Shown: positions 1 to 4,912, counted from the stretch's first letter. The stretch is DNA of 7,475 nucleotides from Parvularculaceae bacterium (GCA_004213235.1 SHAI01000126.1:1-7475), one strand, 5' to 3'. Translations and numbers: made by a program. The notes: a model not told the origin generated them from the sequence alone.

Positions 1-118
1 CATGCGGCATGATTTCGCGGTCAACGAACGCCCTTAAGGCTTCGCGCCAGCTGGTGTGGCTGTCAGTCCAGTGCGCACATGGCAATCTTGTCGTGTCAAA
101 ATCTAATATCTGTGCCAT
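1..118 (-). CDS. acyl-CoA dehydrogenase-like protein, N-terminal fragment
   Basis: This is the 5' end of a minus-strand gene that runs off the left edge: 39 whole codons from the ATG at 118-116, without a stop. The peptide begins MAQILDFDTTRLP and continues to WREALRAFVDREIMPH. The stretch R-x-F-V-x-R-E-I-x-P-H is typical of the first helix of acyl-CoA dehydrogenases, FAD flavoenzymes that oxidise acyl-CoA thioesters to enoyl-CoA in fatty-acid or branched-chain catabolism. The catalytic glutamate and FAD-binding parts lie outside the window, so substrate class cannot be judged. The start is the first ATG of the open frame and gives a normal N-terminal lead. Its ribosome binding site is weak: there are only purine-rich runs (AAGGATAAAGAAG) 12-24 bases upstream. 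It is divergent from the GST gene at 479. The family call rests on one short motif, so it is moderately confident. Confidence 0.6.
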   Translation of the reverse strand, partial: MAQILDFDTTRLPCAHWTDSHTSWREALRAFVDREIMPH

Positions 119-338
119 GGCTCTAGTGTCTTCTTTATCCTTGCCCGCGGTCAATCACGGTGCGCAGTTAAAGCTCCAGCTCGGCCTTTGGTCCCAGGAA
201 AAACCACTGTCTATCCCGGCCAATCCCGCGGCCGCTATGCCCTAAAGGCAATCGGCTTCAGGCGTGATATCTTGGTGCCATATCCCTTCGCGGTCCCAAT
301 TGCGCGAAGAAGCAATTCATCAGCAAAGGCCAACAAAG

Positions 339-386
339 GATCAGTAGACAGGCGTGATCAGCAGACAAGGATGATGAGACAAGGGT
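339..386. repeat. degenerate 17-bp direct repeats
   Basis: Two 17-bp units, at 339-355 (GATCAGTAGACAGGCGT) and 356-372 (GATCAGCAGACAAGGAT), match at 13 of 17 positions. A shorter third copy follows at 373-386 (GATGAGACAAGGGT). They abut the palindrome at 385-398, about 80-140 bp before the GST start. Spaced repeats in a promoter region can be iterated regulator sites, but replication slippage would look the same. Confidence 0.45.
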
Positions 387-398
387 CACATGTGTGAC
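385..398. promoter_or_regulatory. 14-bp operator-like palindrome GTCACA-TG-TGTGAC
   Basis: The arms GTCACA and TGTGAC are perfect reverse complements separated by TG. The centre is 87 bp before the GST start codon, a plausible place for a dimeric regulator controlling GST, the divergent dehydrogenase gene, or both. The arms are in the opposite order to a CRP/FNR-type site (TGTGA-N6-TCACA), so that family is not suggested. The binding protein is unknown. Confidence 0.4.
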
Positions 399-478
399 AA
401 GATGTTGCGTGGTGAAGCTTCAATCGCCAGAAAGATAGGATACGTCCCTTGGTGAATTTGAGTGCGGAGATCGGATAA

Positions 479-1084
479 ATGAAACTTTATCACTGCCATA
501 ACTCCAGGTCGCTGCGCCCGCGCTGGGCGCTTGAGGAGATGGGCCTCGACTATGAACTGGAAACGCTTCCCTTCCCGCCGCGTGTGTTTGCTAAACATTA
601 TAAGGAAGTGAACCCCCTTGGCACCGTCCCGACCCTTGTTGACGGTGATACGGTGATCACTGAAAGCGCTGGTGCGTGCGACTATCTGGGGGTGAAATAT
701 GGACCAACGCCGCTTGCCGTTCGCCCTGATGAACCGGACTATGGTGCGTATCTAAACTGGTTGCATCGCTCTGATGCAACGCTGACATTCCCGCTGACCA
801 TCACCTTTCGATATACCGCCCTAGAACCGGAGGAACGTCGCTTACCCCAGGCGGCGGAGGACTACCGGAAATGGTTTTTAGGCCGCTGGCGTTGTGTTGA
901 TGATGCTTTGGCGGATCGTGAATATCTGTGCGCAGATCGGTTTACCATGGCGGACATTGCCGTTGGTTTTTCGTTCCTGTTCTCACAGATTTTGAAAGTA
1001 GAAGAAGCTGCAACGCCGAATGTAAACGCCTGGTGGGAGCGCATTTCCTCGCGCCCGGCCTATCAACGGGCAGCGGCCGAATAA
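479..1084 (+). CDS. glutathione S-transferase family protein
   Basis: A complete 201-residue cytosolic GST, the usual family length. Family members conjugate glutathione to electrophiles or act as glutathione-dependent reductases or isomerases; the substrate here is unknown. Residues 1-75 form the thioredoxin-like domain: MKLYHCHNSRS supplies beta-1 and the catalytic-loop region, where Ser9 or Cys6 could contact the thiol. NPLGTVPTL (45-53) carries the cis-proline Pro51, and ESAG (62-65) is the glutathione gamma-glutamyl contact. The all-helical C-terminal domain includes FTMADI (155-160), the N-capping box with Asp159. The start is an ATG with GGAGA at 466-470, 8 nt upstream. It is a single gene, divergent from the acyl-CoA dehydrogenase fragment, and no strong terminator directly follows it. 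Family assignment is firm, subclass is not. Confidence 0.93.
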   Translation: MKLYHCHNSRSLRPRWALEEMGLDYELETLPFPPRVFAKHYKEVNPLGTVPTLVDGDTVITESAGACDYLGVKYGPTPLAVRPDEPDYGAYLNWLHRSDATLTFPLTITFRYTALEPEERRLPQAAEDYRKWFLGRWRCVDDALADREYLCADRFTMADIAVGFSFLFSQILKVEEAATPNVNAWWERISSRPAYQRAAAE

Positions 1085-1106
1085 ATTTACCTTATTGGCG
1101 GCTTAA

Positions 1107-1118
1107 TGCCGCGCGGCA
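1107..1118. repeat. 12-bp perfect palindrome TGCCGCGCGGCA
   Basis: This perfect self-complementary sequence starts 23 bp after the GST stop codon. It lacks a following T-run, so it is not a standard intrinsic terminator. It could be a weak hairpin in the GST 3' end or a protein-binding site. Confidence 0.3.
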
Positions 1119-1186
1119 CGACGTACGCATTCATGGGTTGAAACTTTAACCGATTCTGACGCAGGATAGTGTTGTGTTTAATTAAC

Positions 1187-1200
1187 GAAAGGAGGTGATC
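1187..1200 (+). promoter_or_regulatory. hyper-extended Shine-Dalgarno sequence GAAAGGAGGTGATC
   Basis: All 14 bases can pair with the usual bacterial 16S rRNA 3' end (GATCACCTCCTTTC). Ordinary ribosome binding sites match 4-6 bases. The ATG at 1203 begins two bases after this block, leaving 7 nt from the end of the GGAGG core, a normal distance for initiation. Sequence beyond the 14 bases no longer matches 16S (CTGATG instead of CCAGCC), so this is not a fragment of an rRNA gene. It identifies 1203 as a deliberate translation start. Confidence 0.75.
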
Positions 1201-1202
1201 TG

Positions 1203-1280
1203 ATGTCCAGTGATTTCTTAAGGCCGGAAGGGTCTTTGCGGGAAGTGCGAGCATCGGAGCATCCTTCGAGCACGGTCTAA
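1203..1280 (+). CDS. 25-residue small protein or leader peptide, unknown function
   Basis: A short frame starts at the ATG at 1203 and ends with TAA at 1278-1280. It begins MSSDFLRPEG and ends SEHPSSTV. It is hydrophilic, with no membrane segment, cysteines or recognisable motif. The evidence for translation is the maximal Shine-Dalgarno block directly upstream and the free-standing context: a spacer before it, a strong terminator about 110 bp after the stop, and no downstream gene on the same strand. With no gene following, classical leader-peptide attenuation is unlikely. The unit may encode a stand-alone microprotein, or be a structured RNA that engages ribosomes. A long-range stem (1224-1234 with 1306-1315) overlaps its second half and could affect translation or stability. 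I do not recognise the product. Confidence 0.5.
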   Translation: MSSDFLRPEGSLREVRASEHPSSTV

Positions 1281-1315
1281 CCGCCAAACCCGAATTTTGG
1301 GATGTGACCTTCCGG
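1224..1315 (+). other. long-range RNA stem enclosing the small ORF 3' half
   Basis: CCGGAAGGGTC (1224-1234) pairs with GACCTTCCGG (1306-1315), leaving one bulged G: ten base pairs, mostly G-C. The first arm lies inside the small ORF (codons 8-11) and the second is 26 bp beyond its stop codon. The loop holds smaller pairing options, for example CCC-GAATTTT-GGG at 1289-1301. This suggests that the transcript from about 1187 to the terminator folds into a compact RNA. No known RNA family is recognised. Confidence 0.35.
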
Positions 1316-1341
1316 TTGCAGAAATTGCGATCCTGCTATCG

Positions 1342-1356
1342 TTAACGGCGATTTAA
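1342..1356. promoter_or_regulatory. CtrA-type site TTAA-N7-TTAA
   Basis: The + strand reads TTAACGGCGATTTAA. Read on the minus strand with one more base, it fits the Caulobacter CtrA full-site consensus TTAA-N7-TTAAC. It is the only full site I found on scanning every TTAA in the window. It lies between the small ORF and trcR, 165 bp beyond the trcR stop codon, so it is not in an obvious position to drive a recognised gene. No good -10 element follows it on either strand. Binding is inferred only from the motif. Confidence 0.35.
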
Positions 1357-1389
1357 GTCAGGAGCCTTTGTTCGAATTTGAAAAAAGGC

Positions 1390-1422
1390 AAAGCCCGCGT
1401 CGATTTATCGAGGCGGGCTTTT
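1390..1422. terminator. bidirectional intrinsic terminator
   Basis: AAAGCCCGC (1390-1398) pairs perfectly with GCGGGCTTT (1413-1421). Inside, TCGAT (1400-1404) pairs with ATCGA (1407-1411), giving a 14-bp stem with one G-G mismatch and a two-base TT loop that would open slightly in practice. On the plus strand it is followed by T-C-T-C after a TTTT run. On the minus strand three bases (GCC) are followed by six Ts (complement of 1381-1386). It can therefore end the small ORF transcript from the left and the trcR transcript from the right, as expected between convergent units. Confidence 0.85.
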
Positions 1423-1456
1423 CTCATTGTGCGTGTCTAATGACGCATGCCTTATG

Positions 1457-1495
1457 ATGCATGACCCTGTTTGTTGAGGGGCCAAACTGATGCAT
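1457..1495. repeat. nested inverted repeats downstream of trcR
   Basis: ATGCAT at 1457-1462 recurs at 1490-1495; being a palindrome, it can pair across the interval. Inside, GTTTG (1469-1473) pairs with CAAAC (1483-1487). Read on the minus strand, this lies in the 3' untranslated region of trcR, upstream of the terminator at 1390-1422. It may stabilise the mRNA end or be coincidental. Confidence 0.3.
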
Positions 1496-1520
1496 CGGCA
1501 GATCCGGGGCGTGCGGTGAT

Positions 1521-2213
1521 TTAAGACGTCGTACCACCGCCAAGGTTTGCGAAAACCTTTTCAATATCGATCTCGCCGTCATCGGTTTCTGCAGGATTGT
1601 CTTCTTGAGTCTCAGCTGGCGCGAGCGATTCTTCAGTCGATTTCAATGTGTCGGACGTATCTGCAGTGACTGGCGGTGCCATCTTTGCAGCTTTTGCCGC
1701 GGCTTTGCGTACAACGGCGTCAAGATCTGTTTGCGAGCAAAGACCGAGGCCGACAGGATCCTGCGGCGTAATATTTGGCGAGTTCCAGTGACTCCGGTCG
1801 CGCACAGCCTGGATCGTCGTTTTAGTTGTACCAAGCAGCTTACCGATCTGTGCGTCAGAAACTTCAGGGTGATTACGCACCATCCACGCAATCGCATCTG
1901 GCCGGCTCTGGCGTTTTGAGACCGGTGTATAGCGTGGACCTTTGCGGGTTTTTTCCGCCACGAGGGTTTTAGGACGAGACAGCCGCATGCGATAGCTGTC
2001 GTCATCCTGCGCTTTTTCTATCTCATCGCGCTCTAGCTGATTGTTCGTAATCGGGTCTATTCCCCGCACGCCAGCGGCGACGTCTCCATCGGCAATCCCT
2101 TTTACCTGTAGGGCGTGCAGGCCACAAAAATCGGCAATCTGATCGAAGGTGAGGGAGGTGTTGTCAATCAACCATACGGCTGTCGCTAGGGGCATCAACG
2201 GTTTGTCAGCCAT
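1521..2213 (-). CDS. trcR: cell cycle transcriptional regulator TrcR (DUF1013)
   Basis: A 230-residue DUF1013 protein, the family called TrcR in alphaproteobacteria and linked to cell-cycle transcription. It begins MADKPLMPLATAVWLIDNTS, the conserved family N-terminus. A first helix-turn-helix-like region spans about residues 18-45 (LTFDQIADFCGLHALQVKGI), and a second about 117-142 (SDAQIGKLLGTTKTTIQAVR followed by DRSHW). The conserved GPRYTPVSKRQSRPDAIAW region lies at 92-110. After residue 180 the tail is acidic, low-complexity and rich in Glu, Asp and Thr, and probably disordered. The frame opens 11 codons further upstream, but the ATG at 2213 fits the family start and has GGAG about 9 nt before it. 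It is convergent with the small ORF unit and follows the quinone oxidoreductase gene on the same strand after 282 bp, so it probably has its own promoter. Identity is strong; direct targets are unknown. Confidence 0.92.
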   Translation of the reverse strand: MADKPLMPLATAVWLIDNTSLTFDQIADFCGLHALQVKGIADGDVAAGVRGIDPITNNQLERDEIEKAQDDDSYRMRLSRPKTLVAEKTRKGPRYTPVSKRQSRPDAIAWMVRNHPEVSDAQIGKLLGTTKTTIQAVRDRSHWNSPNITPQDPVGLGLCSQTDLDAVVRKAAAKAAKMAPPVTADTSDTLKSTEESLAPAETQEDNPAETDDGEIDIEKVFANLGGGTTS

Positions 2214-2320
2214 GGGGGCGTCTCCATTCATTCTCAAACCACGCACATGCGGGGCAAACTGGTGTGCGCATTAGGCGCCAGCGCCCTCAAGATCCAAGAT
2301 GAGGAACGCCAGATGGGTGA

Positions 2321-2343
2321 CGCCCACTCGTCTTTAGTGGGCG
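2321..2343. repeat. 8-bp perfect hairpin upstream of trcR
   Basis: CGCCCACT (2321-2328) and AGTGGGCG (2336-2343) are perfect reverse complements around a 7-base loop. It sits 108-130 bp upstream of the trcR start. No T-run follows on the minus strand, so it is not a standard terminator. It could be an operator or a structure in the trcR 5' leader. Confidence 0.35.
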
Positions 2344-2447
2344 CCGCGCAGGCCGCAATCATGTAAGGAAGATAGCGCCGCGCGCACGCGTCATCGGGGG
2401 ATATAACCGCGCCCGGCCCCATCTCCAAGCGCTAAGATAGGAATTCT

Positions 2448-2492
2448 GGAGAGAATCTTGCGCCGGGACTTTCATCCTGGCGTTAATTCTCC
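2448..2492 (-). terminator. possible terminator hairpin after the quinone oxidoreductase gene
   Basis: Starting 4 bp after the stop codon on the minus strand, GGAGAAT can pair with ATTCTCTCC, and inside it CGCC-a-GGA pairs with TCC-c-GGCG around TGAAAG. The stem is interrupted and is followed by AGAATTCC rather than a T-run. It is a plausible 3'-end stabiliser or weak terminator for the oxidoreductase mRNA, which would separate it from trcR. Confidence 0.4.
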
Positions 2493-2495
2493 GAA

Positions 2496-3479
2496 TTAGT
2501 GGGTCGAAAGCACAATTTTTCCTGTATGGCCGCCCGCTTCCATATAAGCGTGGGCGTCTGATGCGGCTTCTAATGGATATATCCGGTCGATGATTGGCCG
2601 TGCCGCGCCTGAGCTGATCAACGGCCACACATTTTTTTCCAGGGCCTGGGCGAGGCGGGCTTTTTCCTCTGGCCCGCGCGCTTTCATTGTCGAACCGGAA
2701 AGCCGGAGACGTTTGCGCATAACCATCATGACATTCATCGATGCGTTCATGCCCCGCTGGAACGCAATCGAAACATGCCGACCGCCATCGTTCAGCACAT
2801 TTAAATTGCGCTCAACGAAGTCGCCACCTGCCATATCTAAAACAACATCCGCCCCGCCAAAGTCGCGAACCCGTTCTTCCCAATCGTCCCCGTCATAGCG
2901 AAGCGCGAGATCCGCGCCCAGTTTTCTGATCGCATCGCATTTGGCATCAGACGACGCTGTGGCGATGACTTTTGACCCAAACGCCCTGGCCAGCAAAATA
3001 GAGGTAACGCCGATACCGCTCGTGCCACCATGAACCAATAATGTTTCCCCGGCGCGCAGACCGGCATCGTCATAAACATTCGCCCATACGGTAAAGAACG
3101 TTTCTGGAATCGCAGCTGCTTCTTCAATCGAAATACCTGACGGGAGCGGCAGGCAGGCACCAATATGGGCGATTGCATATTCGGCATAGCCCCCGCCGGG
3201 GATGAGGGCGCAGACCAATTCGCCGCGGGTCCAACCTGTAACCCCCGCTCCAAGGGCTTCAATTGAACCGGCAACTTCCAGTCCCGGCAGGTCACTCGCG
3301 CCAGCCGTTGGCGGGTATAAGCCCATACGCTGTAAAACATCGGGACGGTTGACCCCGGCGGCGTCGACCCGAATCAGGACTTCATCAGGGCCAGGCACGG
3401 GGCGATCGCGTTCGGCTAGTCGCAAAACCTCTGGGCCGCCGGGCTGGGAAATTTCGACCACCCGCATCTTATCGCTCAT
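2496..3479 (-). CDS. NAD(P)H-quinone oxidoreductase, PIG3 type (MDR superfamily)
   Basis: A complete 327-residue medium-chain dehydrogenase/reductase without zinc, closest in layout to the PIG3/TP53I3 quinone reductases, which reduce quinones with NADPH. The N-terminal catalytic domain has the family stretch AGVNRPDVLQRMGLYPP (41-57), followed by PGLEVAG (65-71). The Rossmann domain carries LLVHGGTSGIGVTS (147-160), the nucleotide loop typical of quinone reductases, and GADLALRY (188-195). The structural zinc cysteines of alcohol dehydrogenases are absent. The C-terminus HTGKIVL is the standard end of the family. The start at 3479 has AGGGG about 8 nt upstream; Met5 is a less supported alternative. 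It is divergent from the DUF1192-rcdA pair, an arrangement I recall from several alphaproteobacteria. Physiological substrate is unknown. Confidence 0.92.
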   Translation of the reverse strand: MSDKMRVVEISQPGGPEVLRLAERDRPVPGPDEVLIRVDAAGVNRPDVLQRMGLYPPTAGASDLPGLEVAGSIEALGAGVTGWTRGELVCALIPGGGYAEYAIAHIGACLPLPSGISIEEAAAIPETFFTVWANVYDDAGLRAGETLLVHGGTSGIGVTSILLARAFGSKVIATASSDAKCDAIRKLGADLALRYDGDDWEERVRDFGGADVVLDMAGGDFVERNLNVLNDGGRHVSIAFQRGMNASMNVMMVMRKRLRLSGSTMKARGPEEKARLAQALEKNVWPLISSGAARPIIDRIYPLEAASDAHAYMEAGGHTGKIVLSTH

Positions 3480-3514
3480 TCGAAAACCCCTGTGTGTTGC
3501 GAGAAACTCTTGTC

Positions 3515-3543
3515 ATTATATGGCTAAGCTGCTTGCGTTTAAC
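3515..3543 (-). promoter_or_regulatory. candidate promoter for the quinone oxidoreductase gene
   Basis: On the minus strand a perfect -10 box TATAAT (3520-3515) lies 35 bp before the start codon, which would give a leader of about 30 nt. The -35 position at 17-bp spacing reads GTTAAA (3543-3538), a poor match to TTGACA. The support is mainly the -10 box and its location. Confidence 0.35.
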
Positions 3544-3598
3544 CGTCTTTGTCATCGATTATCACGCCCACGGCAACCTACATGGCAGGAGAAAAGTC

Positions 3599-3793
3599 AT
3601 GGAAGAAGAACGCGCAGAAAGCGCGCCAGACCTGGAATTGGCATTTCTGGCAAAGCAGGATCTTTCAACACTTTCGGTTGAAGACCTACACGCCCGGATC
3701 GGGGCGATGGAAGCGGAGATTGAGCGTTGCCGTCAGGCAGTTAACGCTCGGGGTGCGACCCGTGATGCTGCGGATAAATTGTTCAAACTTTAG
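3599..3793 (+). CDS. DUF1192 family small protein
   Basis: A 64-residue DUF1192 protein, typical for this short alphaproteobacterial family of unknown function. The hallmark LSVEDLHARIGAMEAEIERC (25-44) forms a short amphipathic, coiled-coil-like helix. It is followed by the conserved end ATRDAADKLF (53-62). The N-terminal 12 residues are charged and probably flexible. The frame is open further upstream, but the ATG at 3599 is preceded by AGGAG eight bases away and gives the normal family length. It lies 119 bp from the divergent oxidoreductase gene and 130 bp before rcdA on the same strand, so co-transcription with rcdA is plausible. The family's frequent position next to rcdA suggests a related role, but that is inference only. 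Confidence 0.85.
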   Translation: MEEERAESAPDLELAFLAKQDLSTLSVEDLHARIGAMEAEIERCRQAVNARGATRDAADKLFKL

Positions 3794-3923
3794 CCATCAC
3801 AGGGCAATGCCTCGACCAGTTGGCACACGGGTTGCGTAGTGAGGTGATGTGGCGGCGTCGTGCAGTTTTCGGGCAAGGCGGCAGCATGTTTATGAGACGC
3901 AAGACCGGAGCCAAGCGCAAAAT

Positions 3924-4439
3924 ATGTCATACGAAGAAAAATCACCTACAAATTCGGCAGAAACAGGACCCGAGGCGTTCGTAAAGTCCGAAGTCTTTGC
4001 GCGCACATTCAAAGAGGGCATGGCGCTGGTCGAGGAGACTGCGAATTATCTGGATGGTGACGGACGCAGTGCGTCAAAAGCCCTAAGCCAGAGCGCTGCG
4101 CTGTCCTATGCCGGGGCCTCAATGCGTCTCACCACCCAGCTCATGCAGATCGCATCCTGGCTGTTGGTGCTCCGCGCGGTACGCGATGGCGATATGGAAA
4201 TCTCAGAGGCATGGGAAGCAAAATATCGTCTGGCGGCCAGAGAACCAGCGCCAAAGGAAATACAGTCCACCAAAGAATTACCTTCTGTGCTGCTAGCCCT
4301 GTCCGCCGCGTCATCACAGCTTTACAGCCGAATAAGCCGCCTCGATGCCGATCTGTTTTCTAAATCAGAAAAAGGCGAAGGCCAGCAGGGCGATGCGGCT
4401 GCTCAACTTAGAACGCTACACGAAGCTTTCGGCCGCTAA
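3924..4439 (+). CDS. rcdA: RcdA, regulator of CtrA degradation (DUF1465)
   Basis: A 171-residue DUF1465/RcdA protein. In Caulobacter, RcdA is a cytoplasmic adaptor that works with CpdR and PopA to deliver substrates, including the master regulator CtrA, to the ClpXP protease at the G1-S transition. The conserved core runs from residue 22 (SEVFARTFKEGMALVEETAN) through YLDGDGRSASKALS (42-55) to YAGASMRLTTQLMQIASWLL (62-81), matching helices 1 and 2 of the three-helix bundle. The third helix is about 119-145 (LPSVLLALSAASSQLYSRIS region). The last 25 residues are a polar tail, as in Caulobacter RcdA where the tail matters for function. The frame extends upstream to a GTG at 3849, but the ATG at 3924 gives the family N-terminus and length; its GGAG at 3907-3910 is rather far (13 nt). 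It is convergent with rpmE. Confidence 0.92.
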   Translation: MSYEEKSPTNSAETGPEAFVKSEVFARTFKEGMALVEETANYLDGDGRSASKALSQSAALSYAGASMRLTTQLMQIASWLLVLRAVRDGDMEISEAWEAKYRLAAREPAPKEIQSTKELPSVLLALSAASSQLYSRISRLDADLFSKSEKGEGQQGDAAAQLRTLHEAFGR

Positions 4440-4447
4440 TTTATGCA

Positions 4448-4496
4448 CCAGTTGGTATGCACAAGTTAGACAGGCCGAGGTCAGCGTACCAATTGG
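4448..4496 (+). terminator. 13-bp stem after rcdA, possible terminator
   Basis: CCAGTTGGTATGC (4448-4460) pairs along its whole length with GCGTACCAATTGG (4484-4496), using two G-U wobbles, around a 23-base loop. It begins 8 bp after the rcdA stop codon. The first T-run (TTTTT, 4506-4510) is 9 bases beyond the stem and lies in the tandem repeat, so termination would be non-canonical. It probably marks the rcdA mRNA 3' end. Confidence 0.45.
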
Positions 4497-4498
4497 GC

Positions 4499-4542
4499 CC
4501 AGCGGTTTTTCGCTTTGCGTCCAGCGGTTTTTCGGTTTGCGT
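4499..4542. repeat. 22-bp tandem repeat, two copies
   Basis: Two abutting 22-bp copies, 4499-4520 and 4521-4542, differ at one base (C at 4512, G at 4534). Each contains CCAGCGGTTTTTCG and ends TTTGCGT. The repeat lies between the convergent rcdA and rpmE genes, so both mRNAs may read into it. It gives T-runs on the plus strand and A-runs on the minus strand. It could be slippage DNA or a doubled 3'-end signal. Confidence 0.8.
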
Positions 4543-4577
4543 CATGTCGGCACCATGTTTGTGCCAGGCAAGCCGAA

Positions 4578-4802
4578 TTATTTTTTGAGACCGAAAGCGC
4601 CAAATTTCTTGTTAAACTTGGATACGCGACCGCGATCCAGTGCCTTTTGAGGGCCGCCAGTCCAAGCCGGGTGCGTGGAAGGATCGATATCAAGCGTTAA
4701 GGTCGCGCCAGGTTCGCCATAGGTGGAACGCATCTGCACCGACGACCCGTCGGTCATCACAACATTGATGACATGGTAGTCTGGATGGATGTCTTTCTTC
4801 AT
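4578..4802 (-). CDS. rpmE: 50S ribosomal protein L31 (cysteine-free form)
   Basis: A complete 74-residue L31, a large-subunit protein near the subunit bridge region. It begins MKKDIHPDYHVINVVMTDGS and contains RSTYG (26-30), LDIDPSTHPAWTGG (37-50) and the conserved GRVSKFNKKF (58-67). The four zinc-binding cysteines of the E. coli-type C+ protein are absent: VVMTDGS stands where CSC-G would be, and IDPSTHP where VCSKCHP would be. This is the C- version common in alphaproteobacteria, so it does not store zinc. Start at 4802 with AGGTCAG just upstream. It is convergent with rcdA and divergent from the paraoxonase-like gene; the 5' spacer contains a 9-bp hairpin that may belong to its leader. 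Confidence 0.95.
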   Translation of the reverse strand: MKKDIHPDYHVINVVMTDGSSVQMRSTYGEPGATLTLDIDPSTHPAWTGGPQKALDRGRVSKFNKKFGAFGLKK

Positions 4803-4896
4803 GGCTCTGACCTGTATTGAAGCGGGCGTGCGGTGGGCGGTTTTCTTCGAAGTCGCCCATCAAGCGCCGGTGGCTACACGCAGCTTCGTCTTATTT

Positions 4897-4912
4897 CAAG
4901 AAAAAAATCTTG
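4897..4912. repeat. small hairpin CAAGA-A6-TCTTG
   Basis: CAAGA and TCTTG flank six As. Read on the minus strand it is a 5-bp stem with a U6 loop, 95-110 bases upstream of rpmE. It is directly followed on that strand by TTGAAA (TTCTTGAAATAAG), which could be a -35 element, although only a poor -10 (TAGCCA) follows at 17 bp. Confidence 0.3.

Larger units (their letters stand above)
119..478. other. divergent intergenic region between acyl-CoA dehydrogenase and GST genes
   Basis: This 360-bp spacer should carry promoters for both flanking genes. I see no convincing protein: open frames here have unconvincing composition and no ribosome binding site. A TTGACC at 154-149 (minus strand) could be a -35 element for the dehydrogenase gene, but no good -10 follows at normal spacing. 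The right half contains three degenerate 17-bp repeats and a 14-bp palindrome, listed separately. No terminator or RNA gene is evident. Confidence 0.5.

Noticed and set aside
9..397. Plus-strand open frames at 9-245 and 188-397
   Set aside because: The first overlaps the better supported minus-strand dehydrogenase start, and neither has a ribosome binding site or a recognisable protein. They look like chance frames in a promoter region.
1138..1172. Sigma-70-like promoter TTGAAA ... TAGTGT before the small ORF
   Set aside because: The spacing between the boxes is 23 bp and the -10 is poor; at 17 bp there is only GCAGGA. A promoter probably exists, but this pair does not define it.
1187..1200. 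Possible fragment of a reversed 16S rRNA gene
   Set aside because: The match to the complement of the 16S 3' end stops after 14 bases; the following CTGATG does not continue as CCAGCC, and no other rRNA sequence is near.
2214..2246. TrcR extension of 11 codons from the ATG at 2246
   Set aside because: The extra residues are not part of the conserved family N-terminus, and GGAG lies at the right distance for the ATG at 2213.
3540..3545. CtrA half-site TTAACC upstream of the DUF1192/rcdA pair
   Set aside because: No second TTAA follows at 7-bp spacing on either side, so only a half-site is present, which is expected by chance.
3849..3923. N-terminal extension of RcdA from GTG 3849
   Set aside because: The GAGGTGAT motif directly abuts the GTG, leaving no room for initiation, and the added 25 residues are not part of the family. 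ATG 3924 gives the expected N-terminus.
4549..4565. Hairpin GGCAC-CATGTTT-GTGCC with the T-run at 4580-4586 as an rcdA terminator
   Set aside because: The stem is only 5 bp and the T-run starts about 14 bases beyond it, overlapping the rpmE stop codon. It is too weak for an intrinsic terminator call.
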